Shown piece by piece: positions 10,070 to 16,849 of a stretch of DNA of 33,156 bases. The notes under the pieces were generated by a model. The model ran no database searches. It was not told where the DNA came from and was given only the letters and a program-made list of their open reading frames with translations. The DNA comes from Candidatus Parcubacteria bacterium (GTDB taxonomy: Bacteria > Patescibacteriota > Patescibacteriia > CAIXNZ01). Numbering within the stretch: position 1 is the stretch's first letter; every line of letters starts with the position of its first letter. The stretch covers positions 1 to 33,156 of the forward strand of contig JAPLYC010000058.1 of assembly GCA_026395755.1 (NCBI GenBank), in the 5' to 3' direction. Both the position numbers and the translations under genes were made by a program.

Positions 10070-11803
10070 TTATTCAATGGTAGGATATGCGGCTAAAATT
10101 TCAGGCGTGACATTATAAATTGTCTGGCCAAAATAATGAGCGGCTAAGTCTTGCAAAGTTTTAATATGACGCTTAAAACTATTTTCTATGATATAGATTT
10201 TAAAATCATTGATAGCGCGCAGCAAAGTACCGTCAGGATAAACTTTTATGCCCAAAACCGCCGGCTCTTCTGTCTCAGTTACAATTTGCGCATCAATATT
10301 TTCAGTTTCGCAAGTTTGTTTCTGGGCGGCAAATTGAGCCTCGGTCCACTCGCAAACTTCAGGAGTTTTCGTGATCATGTTCCTGGTTTGCTTGCCATCA
10401 ACGCAATCTGACCAATCGCTGTATGTTACCTCGGTGCAAACTGGAGCGATACCACCACCATAACTACCGCCGGAAACATCCGGCTTTGAATTACTGATGG
10501 TGAAAGTTGAACCGCTGGTTAAAACAATATTATTATAGGGAAAACCGCCGTTTATTGTTCTAACTGAAACTGTAGCTGTTAAATTACCAGTATTATTTAT
10601 GACCAAGTTGTAAGTAGCTTGTGAAGCATCAATTCTGGGCATATAAATATCAGTTGGCAAACCATTGTCAATATCCAAAAATGTCGCTTCAAATTGATTT
10701 AATGGCTTGCTATAAACAACTTTAATGGTTAAAATATCGCCATTTTTAACAGTAATTTTAGTAGCATAGGTTTCACCACCGTCTATTGAGTACAAAATTG
10801 ATGCCGTGGGTACATTGCAATTCCCTTTTTCTTCTTCAGTAACATCAGCTGATGCTGCATGGCTAAATTTAATCATGCTAATAACCATAGATAAATCGCC
10901 CGGGCCAATATAACCGTCGCCATCTAAATCGGCAGCTACTGTACGAGGGAGCTCTGACTTCATCATTTGAAGTATCAAGCCTATGTCTTTATAATCAATT
11001 TTATTGTCGCCATTGGCGTCACCTTTTGTACAACTGTTTGAGCTAGAATCTAATGCGCGTTTTGCAGCAGCTTCGGCGCTAAGCTCAGCAAGCTCAGCTA
11101 CTATTTCAGGATGAGCCGGCAAGTCAATTTTATATGTTTTTATTAAAAGGGAGATATCGCCGGCAGAAATAAAGCCGTCCAAATCCAAATCTGCGCATGG
11201 ATTACGCGGTTCCAATCCCTTTGCCATTTGGATCATAACTTCTGTATCATATTTATTGATCAGTCCGTCGCCATTTAAATCACCTGTAATGCCGTCACAT
11301 AAAGGATTATTAGGCAATTGATAAGGAATAGTTGGCACTGCTTCAACTAAGGGTTCGGGAATAGCTTCCAGAACCTGGGGTTCGGCTAAAATTTTCTCAT
11401 TATTTTGCTTGCCTTGTTCTTTAATTTCCTGGATTATAAGGGAAGCATCACCAGGACCGATAATATCATCGCCATCCAAATCAACCTTGGAATCGGCTGG
11501 AATTTGGCCAGTAATCATATCCTGAATTAAATCAGTATCCTGATTATTAAGTTCACCATCACCATTGGCATCACCCGTGATGACTGCGGGCTGATTGTCA
11601 ATAGAATCAACGACTGAGGGTTCGGTTACAGCAATGGATCCGGTGCTTGGAGCGACAACTGTTTCAGTGCTAGGAGCACTATCAATTGTTGATTCGGTCG
11701 TAACCGCATCTTCAGCAACTGCCACTAAGGGTAAAACCAATAATTGGCTGGCAATTATCAGTGTAATTAGAGTCCAATAAAAATTTTTCTTTGTCATAAT
11801 CAT
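10070..11803 (-). CDS. Secreted protein with three type I dockerin-like modules
   Basis: The 577-residue protein starts with a signal peptide (hydrophobic, VAVA cleavage at about residue 30) and a Thr/Ser/Val-rich linker. Three dockerin-like modules follow at about residues 77-127, 174-225 and 261-312, each with two F-hand calcium loops (GDANGDGELN, DLDGDDIIGPGD and equivalents). Type I dockerins bind calcium and cohesin modules. Next comes a beta-rich region, then a thrombospondin type 1-like stretch (YSDWSDCVDGKQTR), and a C-terminal YPDGTLLRAINDFKIYIIEN...KR domain. A cruder form of that last domain ends the Cys-rich protein at 13459. No cohesin or glycoside hydrolase is encoded here, so an assembly role on the cell surface is more likely than cellulolysis. 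No SD is seen; the start could be M1 or M3. Confidence 0.85.
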   Translation of the reverse strand: MIMTKKNFYWTLITLIIASQLLVLPLVAVAEDAVTTESTIDSAPSTETVVAPSTGSIAVTEPSVVDSIDNQPAVITGDANGDGELNNQDTDLIQDMITGQIPADSKVDLDGDDIIGPGDASLIIQEIKEQGKQNNEKILAEPQVLEAIPEPLVEAVPTIPYQLPNNPLCDGITGDLNGDGLINKYDTEVMIQMAKGLEPRNPCADLDLDGFISAGDISLLIKTYKIDLPAHPEIVAELAELSAEAAAKRALDSSSNSCTKGDANGDNKIDYKDIGLILQMMKSELPRTVAADLDGDGYIGPGDLSMVISMIKFSHAASADVTEEEKGNCNVPTASILYSIDGGETYATKITVKNGDILTIKVVYSKPLNQFEATFLDIDNGLPTDIYMPRIDASQATYNLVINNTGNLTATVSVRTINGGFPYNNIVLTSGSTFTISNSKPDVSGGSYGGGIAPVCTEVTYSDWSDCVDGKQTRNMITKTPEVCEWTEAQFAAQKQTCETENIDAQIVTETEEPAVLGIKVYPDGTLLRAINDFKIYIIENSFKRHIKTLQDLAAHYFGQTIYNVTPEILAAYPTIE

Positions 11804-11824
11804 AAAATTATTATTAATTAAATG

Positions 11825-11876
11825 TTTCAGCCAGAGGCTGATCTTCGCCTGAAGCAGACTGGCTGCCTTTGGCGGA
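11825..11876. repeat. GC-rich hairpin in the leader of the dockerin gene
   Basis: CAGCC-AGA-GGCTG forms a small hairpin, and a CTGGCTG segment 20 bp on could pair with it instead. The stretch ends in CTTTGGCGGA, similar to the GC-rich insert at 15465-15496. It lies within the predicted leader of about 155 nt. It may be a small mobile palindrome or a folded leader. Confidence 0.4.
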
Positions 11877-11911
11877 TATGTTTATTTTTTAAATATGTCA
11901 GTTTATTATAC

Positions 11912-11940
11912 TTGACAAAACTTAATTAATGTATTTTAAT
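11912..11940 (+). promoter_or_regulatory. Orphan plus-strand promoter facing a terminator
   Basis: TTGACA, 17 bp and TTTAAT read toward the hairpin at 12007-12043 with no plus-strand ORF between. If active it would make an RNA of about 95 nt. AT-richness makes chance occurrence quite possible. Confidence 0.3.
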
Positions 11941-11964
11941 ATATTGATTCTTAATTCATACGAT

Positions 11965-11993
11965 AGATTACCATATATTTACAAAAATGTCAA
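11965..11993 (-). promoter_or_regulatory. Promoter of the dockerin protein gene
   Basis: Minus-strand TTGACA, a 17-bp spacer and TAATCT preceded by TGG (extended -10) predict a leader of about 155 nt before the ATG at 11803. Confidence 0.6.
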
Positions 11994-12006
11994 GCCTGTT
12001 TATAAT

Positions 12007-12043
12007 ACTAAAAAATCCCTTGAAAATTTAGGGGTTTTTTAGT
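12007..12043 (-). terminator. Terminator after the major pilin-like gene
   Basis: ACTAAAAAATCCC pairs with GGGGTTTTTTAGT (one G-U) around an 11-nt loop. A/T tracts on both sides would allow function in both directions. Confidence 0.8.
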
Positions 12044-12068
12044 ATAATATATTATTTTTTCAGTAGTT

Positions 12069-12539
12069 TTATTTCTTATTAATACCTTCGGCATTAGCGC
12101 TATATTGACCAGCCAGCCCCAGACTACTGGGCTTTTCCGTGTTAAAAATAATTTCATAATCCTTGACATTACCCTGGTATAAATATTGCCTGTCAGCCAA
12201 AGGATCTTTGGGGATCGTAGCCATATAAGTAGTATCCTGACTGCAGGGAGTTTCCAAAGAAACTATAGCCCCGACTGCCTTGGCACATAATTTTTCACTT
12301 CCCTTTTGTCCCAAAACAACGGATTTATCAACTACCGGATACTGATCTTCATCACTATGATAAAATTCCAAAGCAGTTCGAACTTGTCTGATATCGCTGA
12401 TTCTTCTGGCATCCCTGGCCTTGGCCCGCTGATCATTTAAGGCAATGACCGAAATAGTCGCTAAAAGTATTATAATGGCGACAACAATCAACAATTCTAC
12501 CAATGAAAATCCTCCTTGTTTTTTATTATCTTTAATCAT
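12069..12539 (-). CDS. Type IV pilin-like protein
   Basis: The 156-residue protein has a short basic leader cut at G|FSLVE, with the invariant glutamate at mature position 5 and the hydrophobic stem LLIVVAIIILLATISVIAL, so it is a substrate for the PilD encoded nearby. The C-terminal domain holds GSEKLC...CSQ, giving a likely disulfide pair, and a YLYQGNVKDYEIIFNTE strand pair. It shares this pattern with the pilin-like protein upstream, from which it is separated by 4 nt. It may be the major pilin, since it is the canonical one of the two and has a terminator just after it. No SD is visible. Confidence 0.9.
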   Translation of the reverse strand: MIKDNKKQGGFSLVELLIVVAIIILLATISVIALNDQRAKARDARRISDIRQVRTALEFYHSDEDQYPVVDKSVVLGQKGSEKLCAKAVGAIVSLETPCSQDTTYMATIPKDPLADRQYLYQGNVKDYEIIFNTEKPSSLGLAGQYSANAEGINKK

Positions 12540-12543
12540 ATGG

Positions 12544-13011
12544 TTAAAAACATGGTTGACTAATTATTTGAATATTATTAGCGCAATTTTTTCCTTTTTT
12601 CAAGCCTAAATTTTTAAAATTGGAAACCAGATTAAATTCCAGCTGATAATTTTGCCCGTCATCACTTCTTTTATACCGATAGATATTGCCTTCAGCCAAA
12701 TATTGATTTGGAATCGGTTTTAATATATTTTGACTGCAATTGTCAGTTATTTTCTTAAAACCGTCCCCGCATAATTTTTCCGTACCGCTATATGAATCGC
12801 TTAGATTTATTATGCCGTTAGACTCGGGATAAAAATTATTTTTCAATAAATAGACTTCCAGCCCGCTTTTAATCTGATCGATTTCGGAAAAAACCTGAAT
12901 ATCTTTATTTTTTAAAGACAAATACCAAATTACGGCGACATCCATTGCCACTACCATAACAATAAGCAAAATAAAAATCAATACCTCTATTTTTGTAAAG
13001 CCGTTTTTCAT
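12544..13011 (-). CDS. Minor pilin / pseudopilin-like protein
   Basis: The 155-residue protein has a four-residue leader cut at G|FTKIE with the glutamate at position 5 and a hydrophobic stem (VLIFILLIVMVVAMDVAVIWYL). The globular part carries GTEKLC, CSQNILKPIPNQYLAEGNIYRYKR and YQLEFNLVSNFKNLGL, which parallel GSEKLC, CSQ, YLYQ and YEIIFN...LGL of the next gene, so the two are divergent duplicates. Two extra C-terminal cysteines (KNCANN and QPCF) are absent from the neighbour. An aspartate inside the stem is unusual. It is likely a minor pilin in the same fibre or its assembly complex. Confidence 0.82.
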   Translation of the reverse strand: MKNGFTKIEVLIFILLIVMVVAMDVAVIWYLSLKNKDIQVFSEIDQIKSGLEVYLLKNNFYPESNGIINLSDSYSGTEKLCGDGFKKITDNCSQNILKPIPNQYLAEGNIYRYKRSDDGQNYQLEFNLVSNFKNLGLKKGKNCANNIQIISQPCF

Positions 13012-13029
13012 TTATTTTGTTAGCTAGAT

Positions 13030-13419
13030 TTATTTTTTGCTTTCTTTTAAAATCTTCTTGATTTTATCAACAACTTCCGAAGGCATAAAATGAGCCTTAA
13101 TCAGATAACCCACGGCGCCCTTTTCAAATCCCTTTTTGACATCGTCTTTTTGACCCAGATTAGTCAGCAATACGACAGGGATGTTCGCCAAATCCTTATT
13201 TTTCTTCAAAGCGTCCAAGACGGCAAACCCGTCCATTTTGGGCATCAAAATATCCAGCAAGATGATATCTGGCTTTTCTTTTTCGGCCATTTCCAGCCCC
13301 TTTTTGCCGTCCTCGGCAGCTATAACTAAAAAGCCTTCAAGATCAAACTTAGTTGTGTACATTTCCACCAAAAAAGTGTCGTCTTCAACCAATAAAATTT
13401 TAATTTTTGCGTCTGCCAT
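13030..13419 (-). CDS. CheY-like single-domain response regulator
   Basis: The 129-residue protein is one receiver domain: acidic pair ED at 12-14 (LLVEDD), phospho-acceptor Asp56 in DIILLDILMPKMDG, Thr86 in VVLLTN and Lys108 in GYLIKAHF. There is no output domain, so it signals by protein contact. Its place between the pilM-linked gene and the pilins suggests control of pilus activity or motility, as with PilG/PilH-like regulators. No histidine kinase is encoded in the window. It lacks an SD. Confidence 0.93.
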   Translation of the reverse strand: MADAKIKILLVEDDTFLVEMYTTKFDLEGFLVIAAEDGKKGLEMAEKEKPDIILLDILMPKMDGFAVLDALKKNKDLANIPVVLLTNLGQKDDVKKGFEKGAVGYLIKAHFMPSEVVDKIKKILKESKK

Positions 13420-13458
13420 AATATAAAAGGATTAAGTATTAATTATCTTTATTTTTAA

Positions 13459-14349
13459 TTATTGAAAAAGAATTAATTCTGCTGAACTTAATATCCTGGG
13501 GTCCCAATCAACTTTACCGGAAACTATTTTCCCCATTCTCACTGTTTTAAAGCGATCGGCAATTAAATAAATTTCCTCTTCTTTGATTTCCCGAATGGCT
13601 TGGTTATTTTTAAAACTTGCGGTTAACGGATCAACTAGCCGCAATTCGCCGTTATAATCAATCAGATAAATATTTTTGTTTGTACTAAACTTGACCAGGG
13701 CACCGCGTAAAGGCGCTAATTCTGTGTCAGGCAAAATTACTTGCTGACACTGGCAATTAACGCAAGTCTGTTCAGAGCTACAGCCAATCAAATCACATTG
13801 TTCCCCGGTTTCAATTTTGCCATTGCCGCAAACTGGTTCAACCGGTGGTATGATTATTTGTTGGCATTGGCAATTAACGCAATTCTGATTAACTCCGCAG
13901 CCGCTTTGATCGCATTGTTCATTGGCTTCTATAGTGCCATTGCCGCAAATAGGTTCGGGGGGTGTCGGCGGTGTTTGGTTGGTGTTATCAATAACTACCG
14001 GCGGCAAATTAACATTATTAATATTAGTATTGTTAACAACAGTGACTGGTTTGGGCCTGGTAATCAGCCAATAAGTAACGCCAATTAGAACTGCTATTAT
14101 TATAACAAAAATTACGATAAAAGTTAACCGGCGTTTCCAAATATATTGTTTGAAAGAAAAGATTAAATTTACCTGCTCAAATTTCTCCCGGCTCAGGGTT
14201 TTGGGCGTTTCTTTTTTAGGTATAATCTTGGGTTTTTCCTTTGATTTGGAAGCTACAATAACCTGTTTTTCCGGACTATGCATTTTGATTTCAATTTCTT
14301 CCTTTTTAGTCGATTTTTCTCCTTCTTTACCTAAAAAGTCAATGGCCAT
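13459..14349 (-). CDS. Membrane-anchored Cys-rich protein of the pilus cluster
   Basis: The ORF track starts at 14415, but those 22 residues overlap pilM out of frame. The ATG at 14349 (MAIDFLGKEG), 5 nt after the pilM stop, is preferred. The 296-residue product has a cytoplasmic Lys/Glu-rich region, one transmembrane helix (LTFIVIFVIIIAVLIGVTYWL), an Asn/Pro linker and two Cys-rich repeats (CGNG.IE..EQCD..GC....CVNCQCQQ) of the Myxococcus-type family. It ends in a domain reading VKFSTNKNIYLIDYNGELRLV, related in style to the end of the dockerin protein. Genes after pilM usually encode PilN. The MAIDFLGK start and single helix could make this a highly modified PilN-position protein, but homology to PilN cannot be shown. 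Confidence 0.82.
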   Translation of the reverse strand: MAIDFLGKEGEKSTKKEEIEIKMHSPEKQVIVASKSKEKPKIIPKKETPKTLSREKFEQVNLIFSFKQYIWKRRLTFIVIFVIIIAVLIGVTYWLITRPKPVTVVNNTNINNVNLPPVVIDNTNQTPPTPPEPICGNGTIEANEQCDQSGCGVNQNCVNCQCQQIIIPPVEPVCGNGKIETGEQCDLIGCSSEQTCVNCQCQQVILPDTELAPLRGALVKFSTNKNIYLIDYNGELRLVDPLTASFKNNQAIREIKEEEIYLIADRFKTVRMGKIVSGKVDWDPRILSSAELILFQ

Positions 14350-14354
14350 ATATT

Positions 14355-15434
14355 TTAGATTATATCTCTCATAGCCAAACCCAGGGCAACGGCAAAACGG
14401 GGACCGATTTCCCAAAGCACAGGCCTTAATTCTTCCGGATAAATTACCCTGGCCCAGGGGTCGCCGATATAAGTTCTGACATTTAATTGCTCAGACAGAT
14501 ATTTATCCAAAAAATTACCGAGCAGAGCGCCGCCGCCTGTTAAAATTATTTTATCCAGTATTTTATCCTGGCCGAATTGTTCATAATATGTCTGCAGCAA
14601 ATATTTTATTTCCGTAACTAAAGGAGCCAAACCATCTTCAATCGGTTTCGGGAAATTTGTCATATTTTCCTGCTGCATCATGATGGCCAAATCCAGCTTA
14701 TAATTTTCTGCTTCGGAAATTGCGATATTCAAACTGTCAGCCACTGCCTTCGTGATCACTGAGCCGCCATAATTGATGCTGCGGTTAATAATCGGGATTG
14801 CCAAATTAACAATTTCCACGGAAGTTAAATTTTCGCCAATATCAATCAGCATGATTAAGGACTTATCAATACCGACCAAAGAACGGACTAAAGAAAAAGA
14901 CTCAATATCCAGGTTGGTTAATTGAAAGTTGGCCTGCTTAAAAATATCAACATAATTTCTTACAACATCCTTGGTCGATGCAGTAATTAAAAATCTGGCC
15001 GTGGATATTTTGGCTCCTGACGCTGCTTTTTCCACTTCGGAATCAGGGATGAGATTAAAATCAAAAACCATATCCTGCAAGGGCACGGCGGAAATCTTTT
15101 TCAATTCCTCGGCCAAAAGACCCTTGATTTTACTTTTATTATCAACATCTTTTTTTATCAGATTGGGCAATTTAATTACCGAAGTAAAAACCGAAGCCAC
15201 AGGCAAAGCAGCCGAAGCCAGATTAGTGGTAACTCCGGACCGATCCGCAAGCTCTTTCATCAAAGTAGAAGTCAAGTTTTTATTACTGATAAAATCACCC
15301 TTTAAAATATCGCTTTTTGATTCGGTATAGCCGTAAGTAATCAATTTCGGCCTGCCGTTTTCCGATACCAACTCCACCAACTTGATGGAATCAGGCGATA
15401 AATCAATACCTAAATAGCTGACTGGTTTAGCCAT
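14355..15434 (-). CDS. pilM: Type IV pilus assembly protein PilM (actin/FtsA-like ATPase)
   Basis: The 359-residue protein begins YLGIDLSPDSIKLVEL, the phosphate-1 loop of the actin/FtsA superfamily, and carries MLIDIGENLTSVEIV (phosphate-2) and ILTGGGALLGNFLDKYLSEQL (adenosine motif). The stretch LAEELKKISAVPLQDMVFDF is typical of PilM. PilM forms a cytoplasmic ring that links the inner-membrane alignment complex to the pilus motor ATPases. It heads the pilus transcription unit, with a promoter about 115 bp upstream, beyond a heptamer repeat. PilN, PilO, PilB, PilC and PilT are not in the window. Confidence 0.95.
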   Translation of the reverse strand: MAKPVSYLGIDLSPDSIKLVELVSENGRPKLITYGYTESKSDILKGDFISNKNLTSTLMKELADRSGVTTNLASAALPVASVFTSVIKLPNLIKKDVDNKSKIKGLLAEELKKISAVPLQDMVFDFNLIPDSEVEKAASGAKISTARFLITASTKDVVRNYVDIFKQANFQLTNLDIESFSLVRSLVGIDKSLIMLIDIGENLTSVEIVNLAIPIINRSINYGGSVITKAVADSLNIAISEAENYKLDLAIMMQQENMTNFPKPIEDGLAPLVTEIKYLLQTYYEQFGQDKILDKIILTGGGALLGNFLDKYLSEQLNVRTYIGDPWARVIYPEELRPVLWEIGPRFAVALGLAMRDII

Positions 15435-15440
15435 TTTACA

Positions 15441-15545
15441 TTAGATTTTAGTGTTTTAGATTTTCCACCTTCGCTCTTCGAGCTTCGGCGGACAGGTAGA
15501 TTTTGGATTATTACCTAGAACCTAAAATCTAAGATCCAAAATCTA
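15441..15545. repeat. Heptamer array with orientation switch and a 32-bp GC-rich insert
   Basis: Positions 15497-15545 divide into seven 7-bp units, from TAGATTT and TGGATTA to AAATCTA, AGATCCA and AAATCTA, so the motif flips strand mid-array and creates the inverted repeat AGATTTTGGAT / ATCCAAAATCT. Positions 15441-15464 continue the same grammar. Between them is a 32-bp GC-rich segment (15465-15496) flanked by TAGATTTT on both sides. It lies in the predicted pilM leader. Confidence 0.75.
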
Positions 15546-15550
15546 TTTAT

Positions 15551-15579
15551 ATTATACCACAAAATACCTAAAATTCACA
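15551..15579 (-). promoter_or_regulatory. Promoter of the pilM cluster
   Basis: Minus-strand TGTGAA, a 17-bp spacer and TATAAT just downstream of the RNase H-like stop give a leader of about 110 nt that contains the heptamer array. Confidence 0.5.
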
Positions 15580-15580
15580 C

Positions 15581-15988
15581 CTAGGCGCGCCGATCCAATT
15601 CCTGATTTAAAATTTCGTCAGCTTCTTCATTTTGAGTCCTGGGAATATGGCTGAATTTTACTTTCTTCAAGGAAATCGACAAATTCCAGGCCTTGATAAA
15701 TAAAGGCTGTAAACCCGGATCTTTAACCCGATATTCCTGCCTTAATTGCTTCACAACCAGTTCACTGTCCAAAAAACAATGAACCTCGGCGGGTTTGAAA
15801 TCTTTAGCCAATTCCAAGCCCTTAATTAGAGCCTTGTATTCCGCCTGATTATTTGTTGTCTCACCTATATATTCGGCGTGTTTCTTTAAGATTTTATCCT
15901 TTTCATCTTTAATTACGATTCCAATTGCTGCCGGGCCGGGATTGCCCCGAGCACCGCCGTCAGTAAAAAGCTTTAGTATTTTTGTCAT
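15581..15988 (-). CDS. RNase H-like protein (ribonuclease HI family, RVT_3 type)
   Basis: The product, 135 residues from the ATG at 15988, starts MTKILKLFTDGGARGNPGPA, the first catalytic Asp in the standard TDGG.RGNPGP motif. The second acid lies in NNQAEYKALIKGLELA, the third in FLDSELVV, and the fourth acidic site is near NEEADEILNQELD. This short form resembles the RNase HI-like proteins of many bacteria, which cleave RNA in RNA-DNA hybrids. The track start at 16039 adds residues encoded by two hairpins and is rejected. No SD precedes 15988. Confidence 0.9.
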   Translation of the reverse strand: MTKILKLFTDGGARGNPGPAAIGIVIKDEKDKILKKHAEYIGETTNNQAEYKALIKGLELAKDFKPAEVHCFLDSELVVKQLRQEYRVKDPGLQPLFIKAWNLSISLKKVKFSHIPRTQNEEADEILNQELDRRA

Positions 15989-16008
15989 AAAAAATATTTT
16001 ATCTATTA

Positions 16009-16038
16009 TTCCGCGTAGCGGAATGTTGCTTCGCAACA
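16009..16038. repeat. Two adjacent perfect hairpins upstream of the RNase H gene
   Basis: TTCCGC-GTA-GCGGAA is followed immediately by TGTTGC-TTC-GCAACA, each a 6-bp stem with a 3-nt loop. They lie 20-50 nt before the preferred start codon and may fold in the leader RNA. Confidence 0.7.
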
Positions 16039-16079
16039 CTTATTACTCAATTATAATAGCATTTTATTTGCAATTAAAA

Positions 16080-16100
16080 AAGCCCACTAGGCGTGGGCTT
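16080..16100 (-). terminator. Terminator containing the PilZ-like stop codon
   Basis: AAGCCCAC / GTGGGCTT is a perfect 8-bp stem with loop TAGGC, followed by a T-run on the minus strand. The TAG stop of the gene is in the stem-loop, as for the kinase gene at 9208. Confidence 0.8.
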
Positions 16101-16572
16101 GTGCTGAAACAGGCAGGCTGGCTACAAATTGCTCGTAGCTTGCGCTGTCTGAATTATGAATGATTTCTAAGCCCGTTAAATGACCCATGCCCTTAACGGC
16201 TGCCCAAGGTTTATGCCAAATCACTTTACAGATCAGCGTAATGCCTTTCTCTTCTTTGGGGATTCCCAGAAAAATCTGAAAAAAAACCCCGACATGTTGA
16301 TCTTGGACCAAGTTCACACTGCTGCAAATACGCAAGCCTATTTCCGAGATATCAACTATGGTGCAATTGGCATTTTGCGCTGCCAGCAATCGGGCATTCA
16401 GAGCTTCTGTCGGTATTTTCCGATTGATTTCTCTAGGAAGTTTAAAAGAACCCTCTGGTTGTCCTAAAAAAACAAAAAACCGCTCACTCGCAGGAACAAC
16501 CTTTCTTGGAGCTTGCCGCTTATCAGCCGGCAAGTTACCGCTGTCCGACCGGTCTTTTTCTTCACTAACCAT
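16087..16572 (-). CDS. PilZ-like domain protein (degenerate)
   Basis: The 161-residue protein has a charged, Pro-containing N-terminus, then CTIVDISEIGLRICSSVNL, which matches the D.S..G....S half of a PilZ domain, and later beta strands (GITLICKVIWHKPW, GHLTGLEIIH) in the expected order. The upstream RxxxR arginine motif that contacts cyclic di-GMP is not clear (NRKIPTEALNARLL), so nucleotide binding is uncertain. AAGGAGG lies 5 nt before the ATG, in contrast to the SD-less neighbours. The leader holds a terminator-like hairpin. Being next to the pilus region fits a pilus-regulatory job, but this is inference. Confidence 0.7.
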   Translation of the reverse strand: MVSEEKDRSDSGNLPADKRQAPRKVVPASERFFVFLGQPEGSFKLPREINRKIPTEALNARLLAAQNANCTIVDISEIGLRICSSVNLVQDQHVGVFFQIFLGIPKEEKGITLICKVIWHKPWAAVKGMGHLTGLEIIHNSDSASYEQFVASLPVSAQAHA

Positions 16573-16591
16573 TTCCCCTCCTTGTTAAATA

Positions 16592-16614
16592 AAAAAATCC
16601 CCCGTGGATTTTTT
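16592..16614 (-). promoter_or_regulatory. Terminator-like hairpin in the PilZ gene leader
   Basis: The perfect 9-bp stem AAAAAATCC / GGATTTTTT with a 5-nt loop stands just upstream of the SD. No plus-strand gene needs it as a terminator. It could attenuate transcription or restrict SD access. Confidence 0.5.
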
Positions 16615-16696
16615 CTCTTAATATTATTTTAACAAATTTTTAATCAAAAGAAAAATTTTGCTGTTGATAAATATTTTAGATACTTAAGATGTCTAA

Positions 16697-16776
16697 CGTG
16701 AATCGGTATCGACATCCGTTTCGTTATCCGTTTACCGTCAACCGAATCGTCAACCTAAACCGTATAACGAAAAACG
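16697..16776. repeat. CpG-lattice palindromic element, copy 1
   Basis: CpG cytosines stand at 16697, 16704, 16710, 16717, 16722, 16729, 16736, 16743, 16748, 16761, 16768 and 16775. Position 16755 reads CT instead of CG. The lattice is symmetric about 16733. Arms TTCGTTATCCGTTTA and TAAACCGTATAACGAA pair. It lies between the VIT-VWA terminator and the PilZ gene. Confidence 0.8.
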
Positions 16777-16785
16777 AATTAAAAA

Positions 16786-16815
16786 AAGGGCCCATGGTTT
16801 TCACCACAAGCCCTT
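16786..16815 (-). terminator. Terminator of the VIT-VWA gene
   Basis: A 13-bp stem with three G-U pairs closes on a GAAA tetraloop on the minus strand (AAGGGCTTGTGGT / ACCATGGGCCCTT) and is followed by seven T residues. Confidence 0.9.
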
Positions 16816-16849
16816 CGTTAACTTTGCAGCTAACGGTTAGTTGTTGATA

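Noticed and set aside
14350-14415. N-terminal extension of the Cys-rich protein
   Set aside because: It overlaps the conserved end of pilM in another frame; the ATG at 14349 fits a normal gene junction.
15989-16039. N-terminal extension of the RNase H ORF
   Set aside because: It is encoded by two perfect hairpins, and the family motif starts right after the ATG at 15988.
16697-16776. CRISPR array or tRNA for the CpG elements
   Set aside because: No unique spacers of constant length separate repeats, and no cloverleaf or CCA-type end is seen; the order is a single dyad, not an array of repeat-spacer units.
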